Source of the DNA: Candidatus Omnitrophota bacterium
Lineage (GTDB): Bacteria; Omnitrophota; Gorgyraeia; Zapsychrales; Zapsychraceae
Assembly: GCA_022703565.1 (NCBI GenBank)
Contig: JAKLDK010000007.1
Span: 1-37,012, forward strand
Direction: 5' to 3'
Length of the DNA: 37,012 nucleotides
Of the stretch, positions 8,078-16,828 are shown in pieces. A program made the translations under genes and the position numbers. The first letter of the stretch is position 1. Every line of letters begins with the position of its first letter. The notes under the pieces are model-generated. The model made no database searches and had not been told where the DNA came from. It worked only from the letters and a program-made list of their open reading frames with translations.

Positions 8078-8657
8078 ACTTGATGGCAAAATAATTGTTA
8101 TTTCCGGGCCATCGGGCTCAGGCAAAACTACTTTATATTCCTCTTTAATGAAAAAAGCCTCGTTACGCCGCAAGCTTGCACGCACAATTTCAGTAACGAC
8201 GCGCGAAAAACGAGGCGGCGAAATTAACGGGAAAGATTACTTTTTTATTAGCCGACGAGAGTTTATAAACAAAATCAAGCAAGGCCAATTTCTTGAACAT
8301 GAAAAGGTCTTTGATAATTATTACGGGACATTAAAGTCACAAGTACGGCAAAAATTAGAACAGGGCAAAAATGTTGTTTTAGCCATTGACGTTAAAGGCG
8401 CGAAAACGGTAAAAGCTCTGCACAAAAAAGCGGTTTTAATTTTCATAAAACCACCGTCAACGGCTATTTTAAAAGCAAGGCTGGTCAAAAGAGGTACGGA
8501 AGATAAAAAAACGCTTAACGCCCGGCTTAAACGAGCGTTTATGGAAATGAAGCAAGCGGGTAAATATGACTATGTTGTGGTTAATAATGGCCTGAAGCAG
8601 GCGACCCAAAAGCTTGAAAACATAATAACTTACGTAATAAAGGGTAAGGGCTTGTAA
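8067..8657 (+). CDS. gmk: Guanylate kinase
   Basis: Guanylate kinase phosphorylates GMP to GDP with ATP. The 196-residue length is usual. The P-loop SGPSGSGKTT is near residues 13-22, the GMP-binding region TTREKRGGEINGKDYFFISR follows, and VLAIDVKGAKTVK matches the conserved IDxxGA region. It overlaps the end of yicC and precedes rpoZ by 127 bases containing a new promoter, so rpoZ can be transcribed separately. A 9-base-pair hairpin with T-rich 3' arm (8656-8681) after the stop may act as a weak terminator. Confidence 0.95.
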   Translation: MLNKLDGKIIVISGPSGSGKTTLYSSLMKKASLRRKLARTISVTTREKRGGEINGKDYFFISRREFINKIKQGQFLEHEKVFDNYYGTLKSQVRQKLEQGKNVVLAIDVKGAKTVKALHKKAVLIFIKPPSTAILKARLVKRGTEDKKTLNARLKRAFMEMKQAGKYDYVVVNNGLKQATQKLENIITYVIKGKGL

Positions 8658-8679
8658 AAAGAGCGCTATTAAGTTCTTT

Positions 8680-8708
8680 TTGACAAGACAGTCTTGATAT
8701 GGTATATA
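8680..8708 (+). promoter_or_regulatory. Sigma70-type promoter upstream of rpoZ
   Basis: A consensus TTGACA (8680-8685), a 17-base spacer and TATATA (8703-8708). It overlaps the 3' arm of a possible terminator hairpin after gmk, so one transcription unit may end where the next begins. The predicted leader is about 70 bases. Confidence 0.75.
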
Positions 8709-8784
8709 TATTCCCTATTAAAATTAATATTAAGATGGGGATTTTTTATTTTTTGCCTAAAGACAAAAGAGAGGATGTAATTTT

Positions 8785-9054
8785 ATGGAATATCGTGCAA
8801 TCGAAAACTATATAAAGAGAGCCAAGGGTAGTATTTATAAATTATCGCGTATGGCTGCCATTCGAGCGTTAGAACTAGCCGAAGGGCGGAAACAGCTCGT
8901 CGACATGCCGTTATCCAGCAAATTAACCTCAGTTTCTTTAGAAGAAATCAAACAAGGCAAGATTGAGATGAAGGGTGCCAATTCAGTTTCCGCGCAGGAA
9001 AAGAAAGCAATACAAGAAACAGCCGCGGAAGAAGAAAAAGATAATAAAGAATAA
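8785..9054 (+). CDS. rpoZ: RNA polymerase omega subunit
   Basis: Omega helps assemble RNA polymerase by clamping the beta-prime subunit. The 89-residue protein contains the family core YKLSRMAAIRALELAEGR and the segment KLTSVSLEEIKQGKI. The C-terminal third is an acidic, lysine-rich low-complexity tail (ETAAEEEKDNKE). A GAGAGGATG motif supplies a ribosome binding site upstream. It follows gmk, as in most bacteria, and precedes a CoaC gene by 5 bases. Confidence 0.93.
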   Translation: MEYRAIENYIKRAKGSIYKLSRMAAIRALELAEGRKQLVDMPLSSKLTSVSLEEIKQGKIEMKGANSVSAQEKKAIQETAAEEEKDNKE

Positions 9055-9059
9055 ACGCC

Positions 9060-9599
9060 GTGAAAAATAAACACATTGTTTTGGGGGTGACGGGAAGCAT
9101 TGCTGCTTATAAATCTGCTGATATAATTAGGCGATTAATGGATCGTGGCTTTAAAGTTTCGGTAATAATGACTGATGAAGCAAAACGTTTTATAACTCCT
9201 TTAACCCTGTCAAGCTTGTGCCAAGAAAAAGTTTATTCCGAGATGTTCGAAGAGACTATCCCTTGGGAAGAAAATCATATTCCCTTAGGCGAAAAAGCCG
9301 ATTGTCTTGTGATTGCACCGGCAACGGCCAATATTATTGGAAAAATAGCGGGGGGCATAGCGGATTGTTTGCTGAGCTGTACGGTTATATCAACAGACGC
9401 GCCGATTATAATTGCTCCAGCTATGAATTTTAGAATGTATAAAAATGTTGCGGTTCAGGCTAACATTAATACGCTAAAATCTCGAGGGGTTAAGTTTGTA
9501 GGCCCGATTAAAGGCAAAATGGCCTGCGGCTCCGTTGGAGAAGGACATCTTGCTGAAGTGGATGAAATTGTTAAAGCGGTTGTTGCGGCGGTGAAATGA
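9060..9599 (+). CDS. coaC: Phosphopantothenoylcysteine decarboxylase (CoaC), without CoaB domain
   Basis: This flavoprotein decarboxylates 4'-phosphopantothenoylcysteine in coenzyme A synthesis. The 179-residue protein starts with GTG. It has the HFCD-family N-terminus VLGVTGSIAAYKSADI, the active-site region NHIPLGEKADCLVIAPATAN and the substrate-clamp motif APAMNFRMY. In most bacteria CoaC is fused to CoaB (about 400 residues, called Dfp); here the frame ends after the decarboxylase and three tRNA genes follow. CoaB must be encoded elsewhere or replaced. It follows rpoZ by 5 bases, the typical operon neighbour. Confidence 0.93.
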   Translation: MKNKHIVLGVTGSIAAYKSADIIRRLMDRGFKVSVIMTDEAKRFITPLTLSSLCQEKVYSEMFEETIPWEENHIPLGEKADCLVIAPATANIIGKIAGGIADCLLSCTVISTDAPIIIAPAMNFRMYKNVAVQANINTLKSRGVKFVGPIKGKMACGSVGEGHLAEVDEIVKAVVAAVK

Positions 9600-9605
9600 T
9601 TTTAT

Positions 9606-9676
9606 GGCGTGGTAGCCAAGTGGCCAGGCAGCGGTCTGCAAAACCGTTAACACCGGTTCAAATCCGGTCCACGCCT
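9606..9676 (+). tRNA. tRNA-Cys (GCA)
   Basis: Acceptor arms GGCGTGG and CCACGCC pair perfectly; the anticodon loop CTGCAAA gives GCA; the T-loop is GGTTCAAATCC. The discriminator is T, as usual for Cys. CCA is not encoded. A T-run follows directly, which may end a transcript. Confidence 0.95.
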
Positions 9677-9771
9677 TTTTTCGTCAAGCATTTGTGGTAT
9701 ATTGACAATGCCGTAAAAATTACCCGAGAGGGATAAAAAGCAATAACAAAAATTTTTGTAATGTTTTTTAT

Positions 9772-9854
9772 GGGCAAGTGGTGGAATGGCATACACGCAG
9801 GACTTAAAATCCTGTGACTGCAAGGTCGTGAGGGTTCGACTCCCTCCTTGCCCA
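9772..9854 (+). tRNA. tRNA-Leu (UAA)
   Basis: Acceptor arms GGGCAAG and CTTGCCC pair perfectly. The anticodon loop CTTAAAA gives UAA. A long variable arm (class II tRNA) precedes the T-arm GGGTTCGACTCCC. The discriminator is A, as expected for Leu; CCA is not encoded. Confidence 0.96.
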
Positions 9855-9871
9855 TTGTATTTTGTATTGCC

Positions 9872-9945
9872 GGACCCGTAGCTCAGTTGGTTAGAGCGCT
9901 TCCTTGACATGGAAGAGGTCACAAGTTCGAGCCTTGTCGGGTCCA
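9872..9945 (+). tRNA. tRNA-Val (GAC)
   Basis: Acceptor arms GGACCCG and CGGGTCC pair perfectly. The anticodon stem CTTCC/GGAAG encloses TTGACAT, giving anticodon GAC. T-arm ACAAGTTCGAGCCTTGT has one imperfect pair. CCA is not encoded. It lies 17 bases after tRNA-Leu, so both are probably co-transcribed. Confidence 0.96.
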
Positions 9946-9990
9946 TGTTAAACAATTTCTTGTTGAGCTTTTTGGTTTACTAGGAACATT

Positions 9991-11724
9991 ATGGATTATT
10001 CAAAACAAATAGATAAGTTAAGACACAGCTGTGCGCATATTATGGCTCAGGCAGTAAAAGAGCTGTGGCCGGAGGTGAAGGTGACAATCGGCCCGGCTAT
10101 TGATGACGGATTTTATTATGATTTTGAAAGAAAAGAACCTTTTACCGACGAAGATTTAGCCGTGATTGAAAAGAAAATGCGGCAGATTATTGAAAAGAAG
10201 CCTGTTTTTAAACAAAGCTTTATGCCCAAAGATAAGGCAATAGAATTTTTTACAAAACAAGGCGAAACTTATAAGGTGGAATTAATTCAGGCGTTGCCGG
10301 ATAAAGAAGTGTCTTTGTTTACGACTGGCGAAAACGGTTTTGTTGATTTATGCAAAGGGCCGCATGTTGAGAATGCCGGCGAGATAAAAGCCTTTAAATT
10401 ATTATCTGTCGCCGGGTCATATTGGCATGGAGATGAAGACAATGCGCGCTTGCAAAGAATTTATGGCACATGTTTTGAAAACAAAGAAGCGTTAGACGAG
10501 CATTTAAAGCTTTTAGATGAAGCGCAAAAACGCGACCACCGTAAGTTGGGCGTGCAATTAGATTTGTTTAATTTTTATCATGAAGAGGCTGGCGCGGGCT
10601 TGGTTTTTTATCATCCCGACGGGGCTATGTTAAGAAAGATCGTCACAGATTATATTCAAGAAGAAAATTTAAGGCGCGACTATCAGATAGTAACTACGCC
10701 GCATATATTAAAAGGTAATTTGTGGCAACAAAGTGGGCACGCCGGATACTATCGCGAAAACATGTATTTCTTTGAGGTAGATAAAGAAGAGTTTGCGGTT
10801 AAGCCGATGAATTGTCCCGGGCATGTTTTAATTTATAAATCGCACACCCGTTCCTATCGAGACATGCCGATTAAATATTTCGAATTAGGCACAGTATATC
10901 GACGAGAAAAGGCTGGTGTTTTACACGGGCTTTTGAGGGTGCGCGGCTTTACTCAGGATGATGCACATATCTTTTGCCGTCGGGAACAGATAAAAGAACA
11001 AATTATGCAGGTTATCGATTTTGTTTTCTCGGTAATGAAAGATTTTGGATTTTCAGAATTTAATATCGAGTTAAGTACGCGCCCGGAAAAGTTTATCGGC
11101 AAAGTCGAAGACTGGGATGAGGCAACAAAAGCTTTAGAGAATGCGCTGATTGAGAAAAAACTAAAATATCAAATTAACGAAGGCGACGGAGCGTTCTATG
11201 GGCCGAAAATAGATATTAAATTGCGAGATGCTTTAAAAAGAGAGTGGCAATGTGCGACAATACAATGTGATTTCGCGCTTCCCCAAAGATTTGATATGGC
11301 CTATGTTAATGAAGAAGGAAAAGAAGATCGTCCCATTATGATTCATCGGGCTATTTTAGGCAGCGTTGAGCGCTTTATCGGAACATTGATAGAGCATTAC
11401 GGCGGAGCTTTTCCGGTTTGGTTATCGCCAAAACAAGTATTGATTATTCCGATCAAAGAAGACATCGCGGATTTTGCCAATAAAGTCAAAGAAGAATTAC
11501 AAAGCAAGAATATTCGCGTTATAATTGATAGCCGAAATGAAAGCTTAAACAAACGTATTCGTGAGGGCACGATGAGCAAAGTGCCATACATTTTAGTTGT
11601 TGGTGCTAAGGAAAAAGAAACGCAAGCGGTGTCGGTTAGAAAATATGCTAAAGGCGATTTAGGCGTAATGCCATATACGGCTTTTATTGAGAAAATACAA
11701 GAAGAAATCAAAAATAAAATTTAA
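9991..11724 (+). CDS. thrS: Threonyl-tRNA synthetase lacking the TGS domain
   Basis: ThrRS charges tRNA-Thr. The 577-residue protein opens directly with the editing domain (HSCAH zinc/editing motif at about 12-16 and LCKGPH further on), then the class II catalytic core (motif 2 region YRREKAGVLHGLLRVRGFTQ) and an anticodon-binding domain from about residue 475. The N-terminal TGS domain of about 60 residues is missing. An in-frame TGA lies 27 bases before the ATG, so no longer version exists. Editing residues remain, so proofreading of serine is expected to persist. It leads the infC-rpmI-rplT cluster. Confidence 0.96.
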   Translation: MDYSKQIDKLRHSCAHIMAQAVKELWPEVKVTIGPAIDDGFYYDFERKEPFTDEDLAVIEKKMRQIIEKKPVFKQSFMPKDKAIEFFTKQGETYKVELIQALPDKEVSLFTTGENGFVDLCKGPHVENAGEIKAFKLLSVAGSYWHGDEDNARLQRIYGTCFENKEALDEHLKLLDEAQKRDHRKLGVQLDLFNFYHEEAGAGLVFYHPDGAMLRKIVTDYIQEENLRRDYQIVTTPHILKGNLWQQSGHAGYYRENMYFFEVDKEEFAVKPMNCPGHVLIYKSHTRSYRDMPIKYFELGTVYRREKAGVLHGLLRVRGFTQDDAHIFCRREQIKEQIMQVIDFVFSVMKDFGFSEFNIELSTRPEKFIGKVEDWDEATKALENALIEKKLKYQINEGDGAFYGPKIDIKLRDALKREWQCATIQCDFALPQRFDMAYVNEEGKEDRPIMIHRAILGSVERFIGTLIEHYGGAFPVWLSPKQVLIIPIKEDIADFANKVKEELQSKNIRVIIDSRNESLNKRIREGTMSKVPYILVVGAKEKETQAVSVRKYAKGDLGVMPYTAFIEKIQEEIKNKI

Positions 11725-11726
11725 AC

Positions 11727-11741
11727 AGGAGGTGTGATATT
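11727..11741 (+). promoter_or_regulatory. Shine-Dalgarno and AUU start codon of infC
   Basis: A full AGGAGGT (11727-11733) is followed after 5 bases by ATT (11739-11741). Reading from ATT gives [11 protein letters not shown], the conserved IF3 N-terminus. The next in-frame ATG at 11766 lacks a ribosome binding site and would delete that motif. Confidence 0.85.
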
Positions 11742-12293
11742 CAAAAATATGTCCGTGTAAATGAAATGATTAGGTCCGCGGAAGTAAGGGTAATTGGGCC
11801 CGAAGCAGAACAACTGGGTGTCGTCGGAATAAAAAGAGCTATAGATTTAGCTCGTGAACATGAACTTGATTTAGTTGAAATCTCTCCCAGCGCAAAACCG
11901 CCAGTATGCCGAATAATGGACTACAGCAAGTACAAGTATGATCAAGAAAAAAAAGAGAGGCGTATAAAGCGACATCAACACGTCATTCATTTAAAACAAA
12001 TTAGGTTAAAGCCGCATATCGGACAAGGTGATTATCAGGTTAAGTTAAAGCAAGTTATCGGATTTTTGGATAAGAAAGATAAGGTTAAAATTAATATGAT
12101 GTATCAAGGGCGGGAAATGATGCATCAAGAATTGGGCCGAGATATTGTGGAAAGAATGGTTGCTGATTTGTCCGGCTATGGTGAACCAGAAAAAGCACCG
12201 CTTTTAGAAGGCAAAGTTTTGTCGGTTACAATTGCGCCTATAACGGCGGATAAGAAAAAAGCTGTAGAACAACCCGAAGAAGATAATACATAA
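11739..12293 (+). CDS. infC: Translation initiation factor IF-3, with rare AUU start
   Basis: IF3 binds the 30S subunit, prevents premature subunit joining and proofreads start codons. With the AUU start the protein has 184 residues and begins with the family motif [17 protein letters not shown]; the ATG-initiated frame from 11766 would lose the first nine residues. The linker and C-terminal domain are complete ([31 protein letters not shown]). In other bacteria IF3 represses its own mRNA because it discriminates against AUU, so the same autoregulation is expected. It precedes rpmI and rplT in the conserved order. Confidence 0.93.
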   Translation: MQKYVRVNEMIRSAEVRVIGPEAEQLGVVGIKRAIDLAREHELDLVEISPSAKPPVCRIMDYSKYKYDQEKKERRIKRHQHVIHLKQIRLKPHIGQGDYQVKLKQVIGFLDKKDKVKINMMYQGREMMHQELGRDIVERMVADLSGYGEPEKAPLLEGKVLSVTIAPITADKKKAVEQPEEDNT

Positions 12294-12321
12294 GGCATGG
12301 TTTTTTAAGAAAGGAAGCAAG

Positions 12322-12519
12322 ATGCCAAAATTAAAAACAAACAAATCCGCTGCTAAGCGGTTTAAACGAACCAAATCCGGCAAGTTTAAGAAGAGAAGCG
12401 CTCGTCGAGGACATATTCTTGGAAAAATGTCACGCAAGGCTAAACGACACTTGCGTAAAGGGTCATATGTTTCCAAGTCGGACACAAAGAGGATAAGGAG
12501 GCTGTTGCCATATGGTTAG
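12322..12519 (+). CDS. rpmI: 50S ribosomal protein L35
   Basis: This 65-residue basic large-subunit protein has the family start [20 protein letters not shown] and the motif [24 protein letters not shown] upstream is a ribosome binding site. The last 8 bases overlap the start of rplT, suggesting that L20 synthesis is coupled to L35 translation. Confidence 0.96.
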   Translation: MPKLKTNKSAAKRFKRTKSGKFKKRSARRGHILGKMSRKAKRHLRKGSYVSKSDTKRIRRLLPYG

Positions 12520-12895
12520 AGTTAAGAGTTCAGTCGTCGCTAAAAGACGAAAAAAGGCTGTTTTGAAACAAACAAAAGGTCAGTTTGGCCATCGTAGCCG
12601 TCGCTATATACAAGCCAAGCGTTCTTTAATGAAAGGTATGGTTTTTCAATATCGAGACCGAAAAGCCAAGAAAAGAGAATTTCGATATCTTTGGACTATT
12701 AGAATTAATGCCGCTTGCCGCGCCCAAGGCATAACTTATAGCCGATTTATCAAAGGGCTTAAAGATGCGAACATTATTTTAGATCGTAAGGTTTTAGCCG
12801 ATTTTGCTGTTAATTCTCCGGAAGTATTTCAAAAATTAGTAAAAGTTGCCAAAGGGGAAAAACCAATAAAACCAGCAGAGGCAATCGCTAAATAA
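12512..12895 (+). CDS. rplT: 50S ribosomal protein L20
   Basis: L20 binds 23S rRNA early in large-subunit assembly. The 127-residue protein has the family N-terminus [20 protein letters not shown] and the segments [20 protein letters not shown] and YSRFIKGL. It overlaps rpmI. In other bacteria L20 represses the infC-rpmI-rplT unit by binding the mRNA; no specific site was identified here. The gene ends just before a terminator hairpin. Confidence 0.97.
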   Translation: MVRVKSSVVAKRRKKAVLKQTKGQFGHRSRRYIQAKRSLMKGMVFQYRDRKAKKREFRYLWTIRINAACRAQGITYSRFIKGLKDANIILDRKVLADFAVNSPEVFQKLVKVAKGEKPIKPAEAIAK

Positions 12896-12909
12896 TTTAT
12901 GTTTGTGCC

Positions 12910-12937
12910 CGGGAGCCGTCAATGGCTCCCGCTTTTA
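12910..12937 (+). terminator. Rho-independent terminator after rplT
   Basis: A GC-rich perfect 8-base-pair stem CGGGAGCC/GGCTCCCG with a 6-base loop, followed by CTTTTAT. It lies 14 bases after the rplT stop and ends 17 bases before trkA, separating ribosomal genes from the potassium system, although read-through may supply trkA. Confidence 0.75.
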
Positions 12938-12953
12938 TAAAGCGAGTCAAGAT

Positions 12954-14315
12954 ATGAAAATTCTAATTATTGGAGCCGGCCGAATAGGCGCCAATCTAGC
13001 GCGAGCATTATCTAAGGAAGAACATGAAGTTTATGTTGTTGAGAATAATGAATCTATTGCTCGCAAGGCTAATGAAAAACTAGATGTTAAAGTAATCAAT
13101 GGCAGTGGAACCGATCCAAAAGTCTTAAAAGAAATTAATATCCAAAATGTTGATTTGGTAATTGCGGTTACTGTTTCGGACGAAACCAATCTCTTAGCTG
13201 GTGCCTTGACTTCCGTGTTAGGCGCAAAAAAAGTTATTGCTCGCATTAGAAACAAAGAATTAGCCAAAACTATCAAACAAGCCGGATACCAAACCTTTAA
13301 TATCGACGATATTATTAATCCGGAAGATTTGGCCGCGGATGAAATTGTTAAAGCCATACACACTCCGGGGACATCTGATCTTGGGGATTTTGCCGACGGT
13401 AAAATACTTCTGCGCGCTTTTGACATTCCTCAAGAATCCCCAATCAAGGGATTGCAAATTTCCGATTGTCACGACGAGGACTTTCCTTGGCCTTTTTTAA
13501 TTGTGGCGATTTCTCGGAATGGCGAAGTAGTAATTCCCAAAGGGAGTGATACGATTGAGCTTAAAGACAGAATTTATGTTCTTTTACCGGCTCAATCGGT
13601 GGGAGAATTTTTAAGTTTTATTAATCCGGGAATTAAGCAACCAACCAAGGCCATTATATACGGAGCGACAGATATTGGGGAAAGAGTAGCAATGCTTTTA
13701 TCCAAGAGCGTTCCTGACTTGCTGTTGGTTGAAGAAAATAAGGCCAAAGCTGAAGCGATTGCTAGCCGGCTAGAAAATGTCCGCATTATTAACGGCTCAA
13801 TGTCAGAACAAGAGGTAATGAAAGAGTGCGGGGTAGAAGCTGCCGATGTTTTTGTAGCTACGACCAAAAACGATCACGCCAATTTAATCAGTGCGTTATT
13901 GGCGAAGAAAATGGGAGCTAAGTACGCGATTATCACGACGGATCAGCCGGATTACGTTGCAATTACAGACGCTTTAGATATCGATGTAATTATTAACCCG
14001 CATCTACTCGCGGTAGAGCAGATTTTAGGCTTGGTGCGCGGTAAAGGGATTCAATATGTAACCAAGCTTTTGAAAATTGAAGCCGAAGCTTTAGAGCTTG
14101 TTCCGGCGGAAGAAGCTATAATTACCAGAACGATTTTAAGCCAAATAAAATTTCCTAAGAATTCTATTGTTGGGGCAATTTGCCGAGGCACGGAGGTATT
14201 TCTGGCTAAAGGCGATACACAAATAATGGCTGGGGACAAAGTTATCGTTTTTTGTAAAAAAGAAGTTGTTACAAAATTGACTGGTTTGTTTTTGTCTCCC
14301 AATAAAGCTTCTTAA
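12954..14315 (+). CDS. trkA: Trk potassium uptake regulatory subunit TrkA
   Basis: TrkA is the cytoplasmic nucleotide-binding gating ring of the TrkH potassium channel. The 453-residue protein has two repeats of RCK_N plus RCK_C. The first Rossmann motif is IIGAGRIGANLARAL at the N-terminus; the second is degenerate (IIYGATDIGERVAML, about 230). The start at 12954 (MKILIIGAG) fits the family; a longer frame from 12903 would encode peptide through the terminator hairpin. It is directly followed by trkH, its channel partner. Confidence in the pair is high. Confidence 0.95.
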   Translation: MKILIIGAGRIGANLARALSKEEHEVYVVENNESIARKANEKLDVKVINGSGTDPKVLKEINIQNVDLVIAVTVSDETNLLAGALTSVLGAKKVIARIRNKELAKTIKQAGYQTFNIDDIINPEDLAADEIVKAIHTPGTSDLGDFADGKILLRAFDIPQESPIKGLQISDCHDEDFPWPFLIVAISRNGEVVIPKGSDTIELKDRIYVLLPAQSVGEFLSFINPGIKQPTKAIIYGATDIGERVAMLLSKSVPDLLLVEENKAKAEAIASRLENVRIINGSMSEQEVMKECGVEAADVFVATTKNDHANLISALLAKKMGAKYAIITTDQPDYVAITDALDIDVIINPHLLAVEQILGLVRGKGIQYVTKLLKIEAEALELVPAEEAIITRTILSQIKFPKNSIVGAICRGTEVFLAKGDTQIMAGDKVIVFCKKEVVTKLTGLFLSPNKAS

Positions 14316-14334
14316 ACAATGCACAAAACAATTT

Positions 14335-15789
14335 ATGCATAAACGAATAGTTTTTTATGTTATATCTCTTATTATTAGGATAGAAAGCCTTTTTTTATTG
14401 TTTCCTTTTTTATGGGCGCTAAAGGACGATATCCGTAGTAGCGAAACTTTTGTTTTTGGTTTGATGCTAATTTTGGGAATTTTTGTTTCGACGGTAATTT
14501 CTTTCTTTTATCGTACTCCTAAAAAAGATTTTGAAAGAATTACAATAAAAGATTGTTTTGCCATTGCCGGATTAAGCTGGATTGTGATGTCGGCTTTTGG
14601 CGCGCTTCCGTTATATTTAACAAAAGTAGTTCCTACTTTTACGGACGCCTTCTTTGAAATAGCAAGCGGATTTACGACAACGGGTGCTTCGATCTTTTCT
14701 GATGTCGAAGTTTTACCGCGAGGAATTTTGTTTTGGCGCAGCTTAACGCATTGGATGGGCGGTATGGGAATTATAGTTTTGTATATTGCTCTTTTGCCGG
14801 CGCTAGGAGGCAGCAATTTTCAGCTTTTTCGGGCCGAAGCTTCGGGATTGACAGTTGATAGAACGGCAACGCGTATTCGTGAAACCGCCCGTGATTTGTG
14901 GGTTGTGTATACTATTTTTACAATAATTGGCGTAACTTTGTTGTTTATTGGCGGAATGTCTTTTTTTGATGCTCTTTGTCACGCGTTTGGCGCAATTGCA
15001 ACCGGTGGTTTCTCGACAAAGAATATAAGCATCGGAGCTTATAATCCTTTTTGTCAATGGGTTATTGTTTTTCTGATGCTAGCCGGTGGAATTAATTTTA
15101 TTTTGCATTATCATGCGCTGAAGGGAAAGCCTTTAAATTATTTAAGGGATCAGGAATTTAAATTTTATTGCACTGTTGTGCTCGTAAACATTACAATTGT
15201 TGCTTTTGTTTTATTTTTAAACAAAATAAGTCAGAGTCCGGTGCGAGATGCTGTTTTTCAGGTTGTTTCTCTGTCAACATCGACAGGATATGCTACTAAA
15301 AACTTTGACTTATGGCCTTCTTTGCCAAAATATTTGTTTTTGTTTGCGATGATAATGGGCGGGTGCGGCGGGTCAACTAGTGCCGGGTTAAAAGCTATAA
15401 GGTTTTTTGTAATATCTAAAGTTGCCAGAAGGTCGGTTATCCAGGCTGCGTTTCCTAACGCAATAATGCCGATTAAGGTTAATGGCAAAACGTTATCTGA
15501 ATCGTTGATTTCAGGCGTGTTTGTATTTTTTACTTTATATGTTTCTACCTTAGCGATAGGAACTTTGTTGCTTCTGTTTTTTGAAGGATGTGATATTCAA
15601 ACTGCTTCTACGGCAGTTATTACAACGTTAGGCGGAATCGGCCCGGGTTTTGGTAAAGTAGGCCCTATGACAAATTATGGCTGGATGTCAATCCCGGGGA
15701 AATGGGTTTTGTCTTTTATGATGTTGGCTGGGCGTGTTGAACTTTACACCATGTTTCTGTTGTTTAATCCGGCTTTGTGGAAGAAATAA
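14335..15789 (+). CDS. trkH: Trk potassium uptake channel subunit TrkH
   Basis: This integral membrane K+ translocating subunit has 484 residues, usual for the family, with about ten hydrophobic segments. Selectivity-filter-like loops are visible: SGFTTTGAS (about 113-121), AIATGGFSTKN, SLSTSTGYATKNF and TLGGIGPGFGKVG. It lies 19 bases after trkA and ends one base before pheS. The gene placement between rplT and pheS interrupts the widespread infC-rpmI-rplT-pheS-pheT order. Confidence 0.95.
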   Translation: MHKRIVFYVISLIIRIESLFLLFPFLWALKDDIRSSETFVFGLMLILGIFVSTVISFFYRTPKKDFERITIKDCFAIAGLSWIVMSAFGALPLYLTKVVPTFTDAFFEIASGFTTTGASIFSDVEVLPRGILFWRSLTHWMGGMGIIVLYIALLPALGGSNFQLFRAEASGLTVDRTATRIRETARDLWVVYTIFTIIGVTLLFIGGMSFFDALCHAFGAIATGGFSTKNISIGAYNPFCQWVIVFLMLAGGINFILHYHALKGKPLNYLRDQEFKFYCTVVLVNITIVAFVLFLNKISQSPVRDAVFQVVSLSTSTGYATKNFDLWPSLPKYLFLFAMIMGGCGGSTSAGLKAIRFFVISKVARRSVIQAAFPNAIMPIKVNGKTLSESLISGVFVFFTLYVSTLAIGTLLLLFFEGCDIQTASTAVITTLGGIGPGFGKVGPMTNYGWMSIPGKWVLSFMMLAGRVELYTMFLLFNPALWKK

Positions 15790-15790
15790 A

Positions 15791-16825
15791 ATGATAAATT
15801 TTGCAGAAATAAGAAAACAAATTGAAATTGATTTGGCAGCGGTTAATGATAAAAACAGCCTCGAGGTTTTTCGTATAAAATATTTAGGTGGCAAAGGCGT
15901 GGTTAAAGAAGTTTACAGTTCTCTTTCTTCCGTTGCTCCGGGAGATAAGCCGTCTTTTGGAAAAGAAGCCAATGCTCTAAAAAATGATCTTTCCGCGATG
16001 ATTGAGCAAAAAACATTAGAAATTAAAAGTTTGGGTTCAAAGTCAAGTGACAATCAAATTGACCTTACCTTGCCGGGTGTTTTTCAAAAAGTTGGCCGGC
16101 CGCATGTTTTACATCAAACCATAGAAGAAATATGCGCTTCTTTTGAAAAGCTGGGATTTGTGGTGCAAGAGGGGCCGGAAATAGAAACTGAATTTAATAA
16201 TTTTACAGCATTAAATATCCCGGCGGAACATCCTTCGCGCGATAGTTTTGATACATTCTATGTGCAAGCCGAAGACACGACCAATAAGGGGCGGAATTTG
16301 CTTTTAAGAAGCCAAACATCGCCGGGACAAATCAGGGTTATGCAAAACAATAAACCACCCTTGGCGGTTATCATTCCGGGGAAAGTTTATCGCCCCGATG
16401 CGGTTGATGCAAGCCATTCATTTATGTTTCATCAGATCGAAGGCTTGTTAGTTGATGTAGATGTTAAATTTTCTGATTTAAAAGGCCTTTTGACTGTTTT
16501 TTGCCAGAAATTCTTCTCGGAAGAGATTAAAATGCGTTTCCGTCCGCATTACTTTCCTTTTACTGAACCATCGGCGGAGGTAGATATTTCCTGCTATATT
16601 TGTAAAGGTAAAGGATGCAGTGTTTGCGGTAAAAAAGGATGGCTGGAAATCATGGGCTGCGGGATGGTGCATCCCAAGGTGTTTGAACATGCCGGATATC
16701 CAAAAGGCAAATATACGGGTTTAGCGTTCGGCATGGGTGTTGAAAGAATTGCCATGTTAAAATATGGAATTAATGATATTCGCTTGTTTTATGAAAACGA
16801 TAAAAGATTTCTGGAGCAATTTTAA
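15791..16825 (+). CDS. pheS: Phenylalanyl-tRNA synthetase alpha subunit
   Basis: PheS carries the class II catalytic core of the alpha2-beta2 PheRS. The 344-residue protein starts at 15791; an upstream ATG (15734) lies within trkH and adds non-homologous residues. An N-terminal coiled-coil arm (about 1-90) is followed by the catalytic domain with HVLHQTIEEI, the motif 2 segment PGKVYRPDAVDASHSFMFHQ, and motif 3 region GLAFGMGVERIAML. The cysteine cluster CYICKGKGCSVCGKKGWLE is a common family insertion. The gene abuts trkH and precedes pheT by 3 bases. Confidence 0.97.
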   Translation: MINFAEIRKQIEIDLAAVNDKNSLEVFRIKYLGGKGVVKEVYSSLSSVAPGDKPSFGKEANALKNDLSAMIEQKTLEIKSLGSKSSDNQIDLTLPGVFQKVGRPHVLHQTIEEICASFEKLGFVVQEGPEIETEFNNFTALNIPAEHPSRDSFDTFYVQAEDTTNKGRNLLLRSQTSPGQIRVMQNNKPPLAVIIPGKVYRPDAVDASHSFMFHQIEGLLVDVDVKFSDLKGLLTVFCQKFFSEEIKMRFRPHYFPFTEPSAEVDISCYICKGKGCSVCGKKGWLEIMGCGMVHPKVFEHAGYPKGKYTGLAFGMGVERIAMLKYGINDIRLFYENDKRFLEQF

Positions 16826-16828
16826 ACA

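Noticed and set aside
9647-9955. Leftward frames of 65-102 codons across the tRNA cluster
   Set aside because: They are antisense to three well-folded tRNAs; the peptides are the familiar false translations of tRNA genes.
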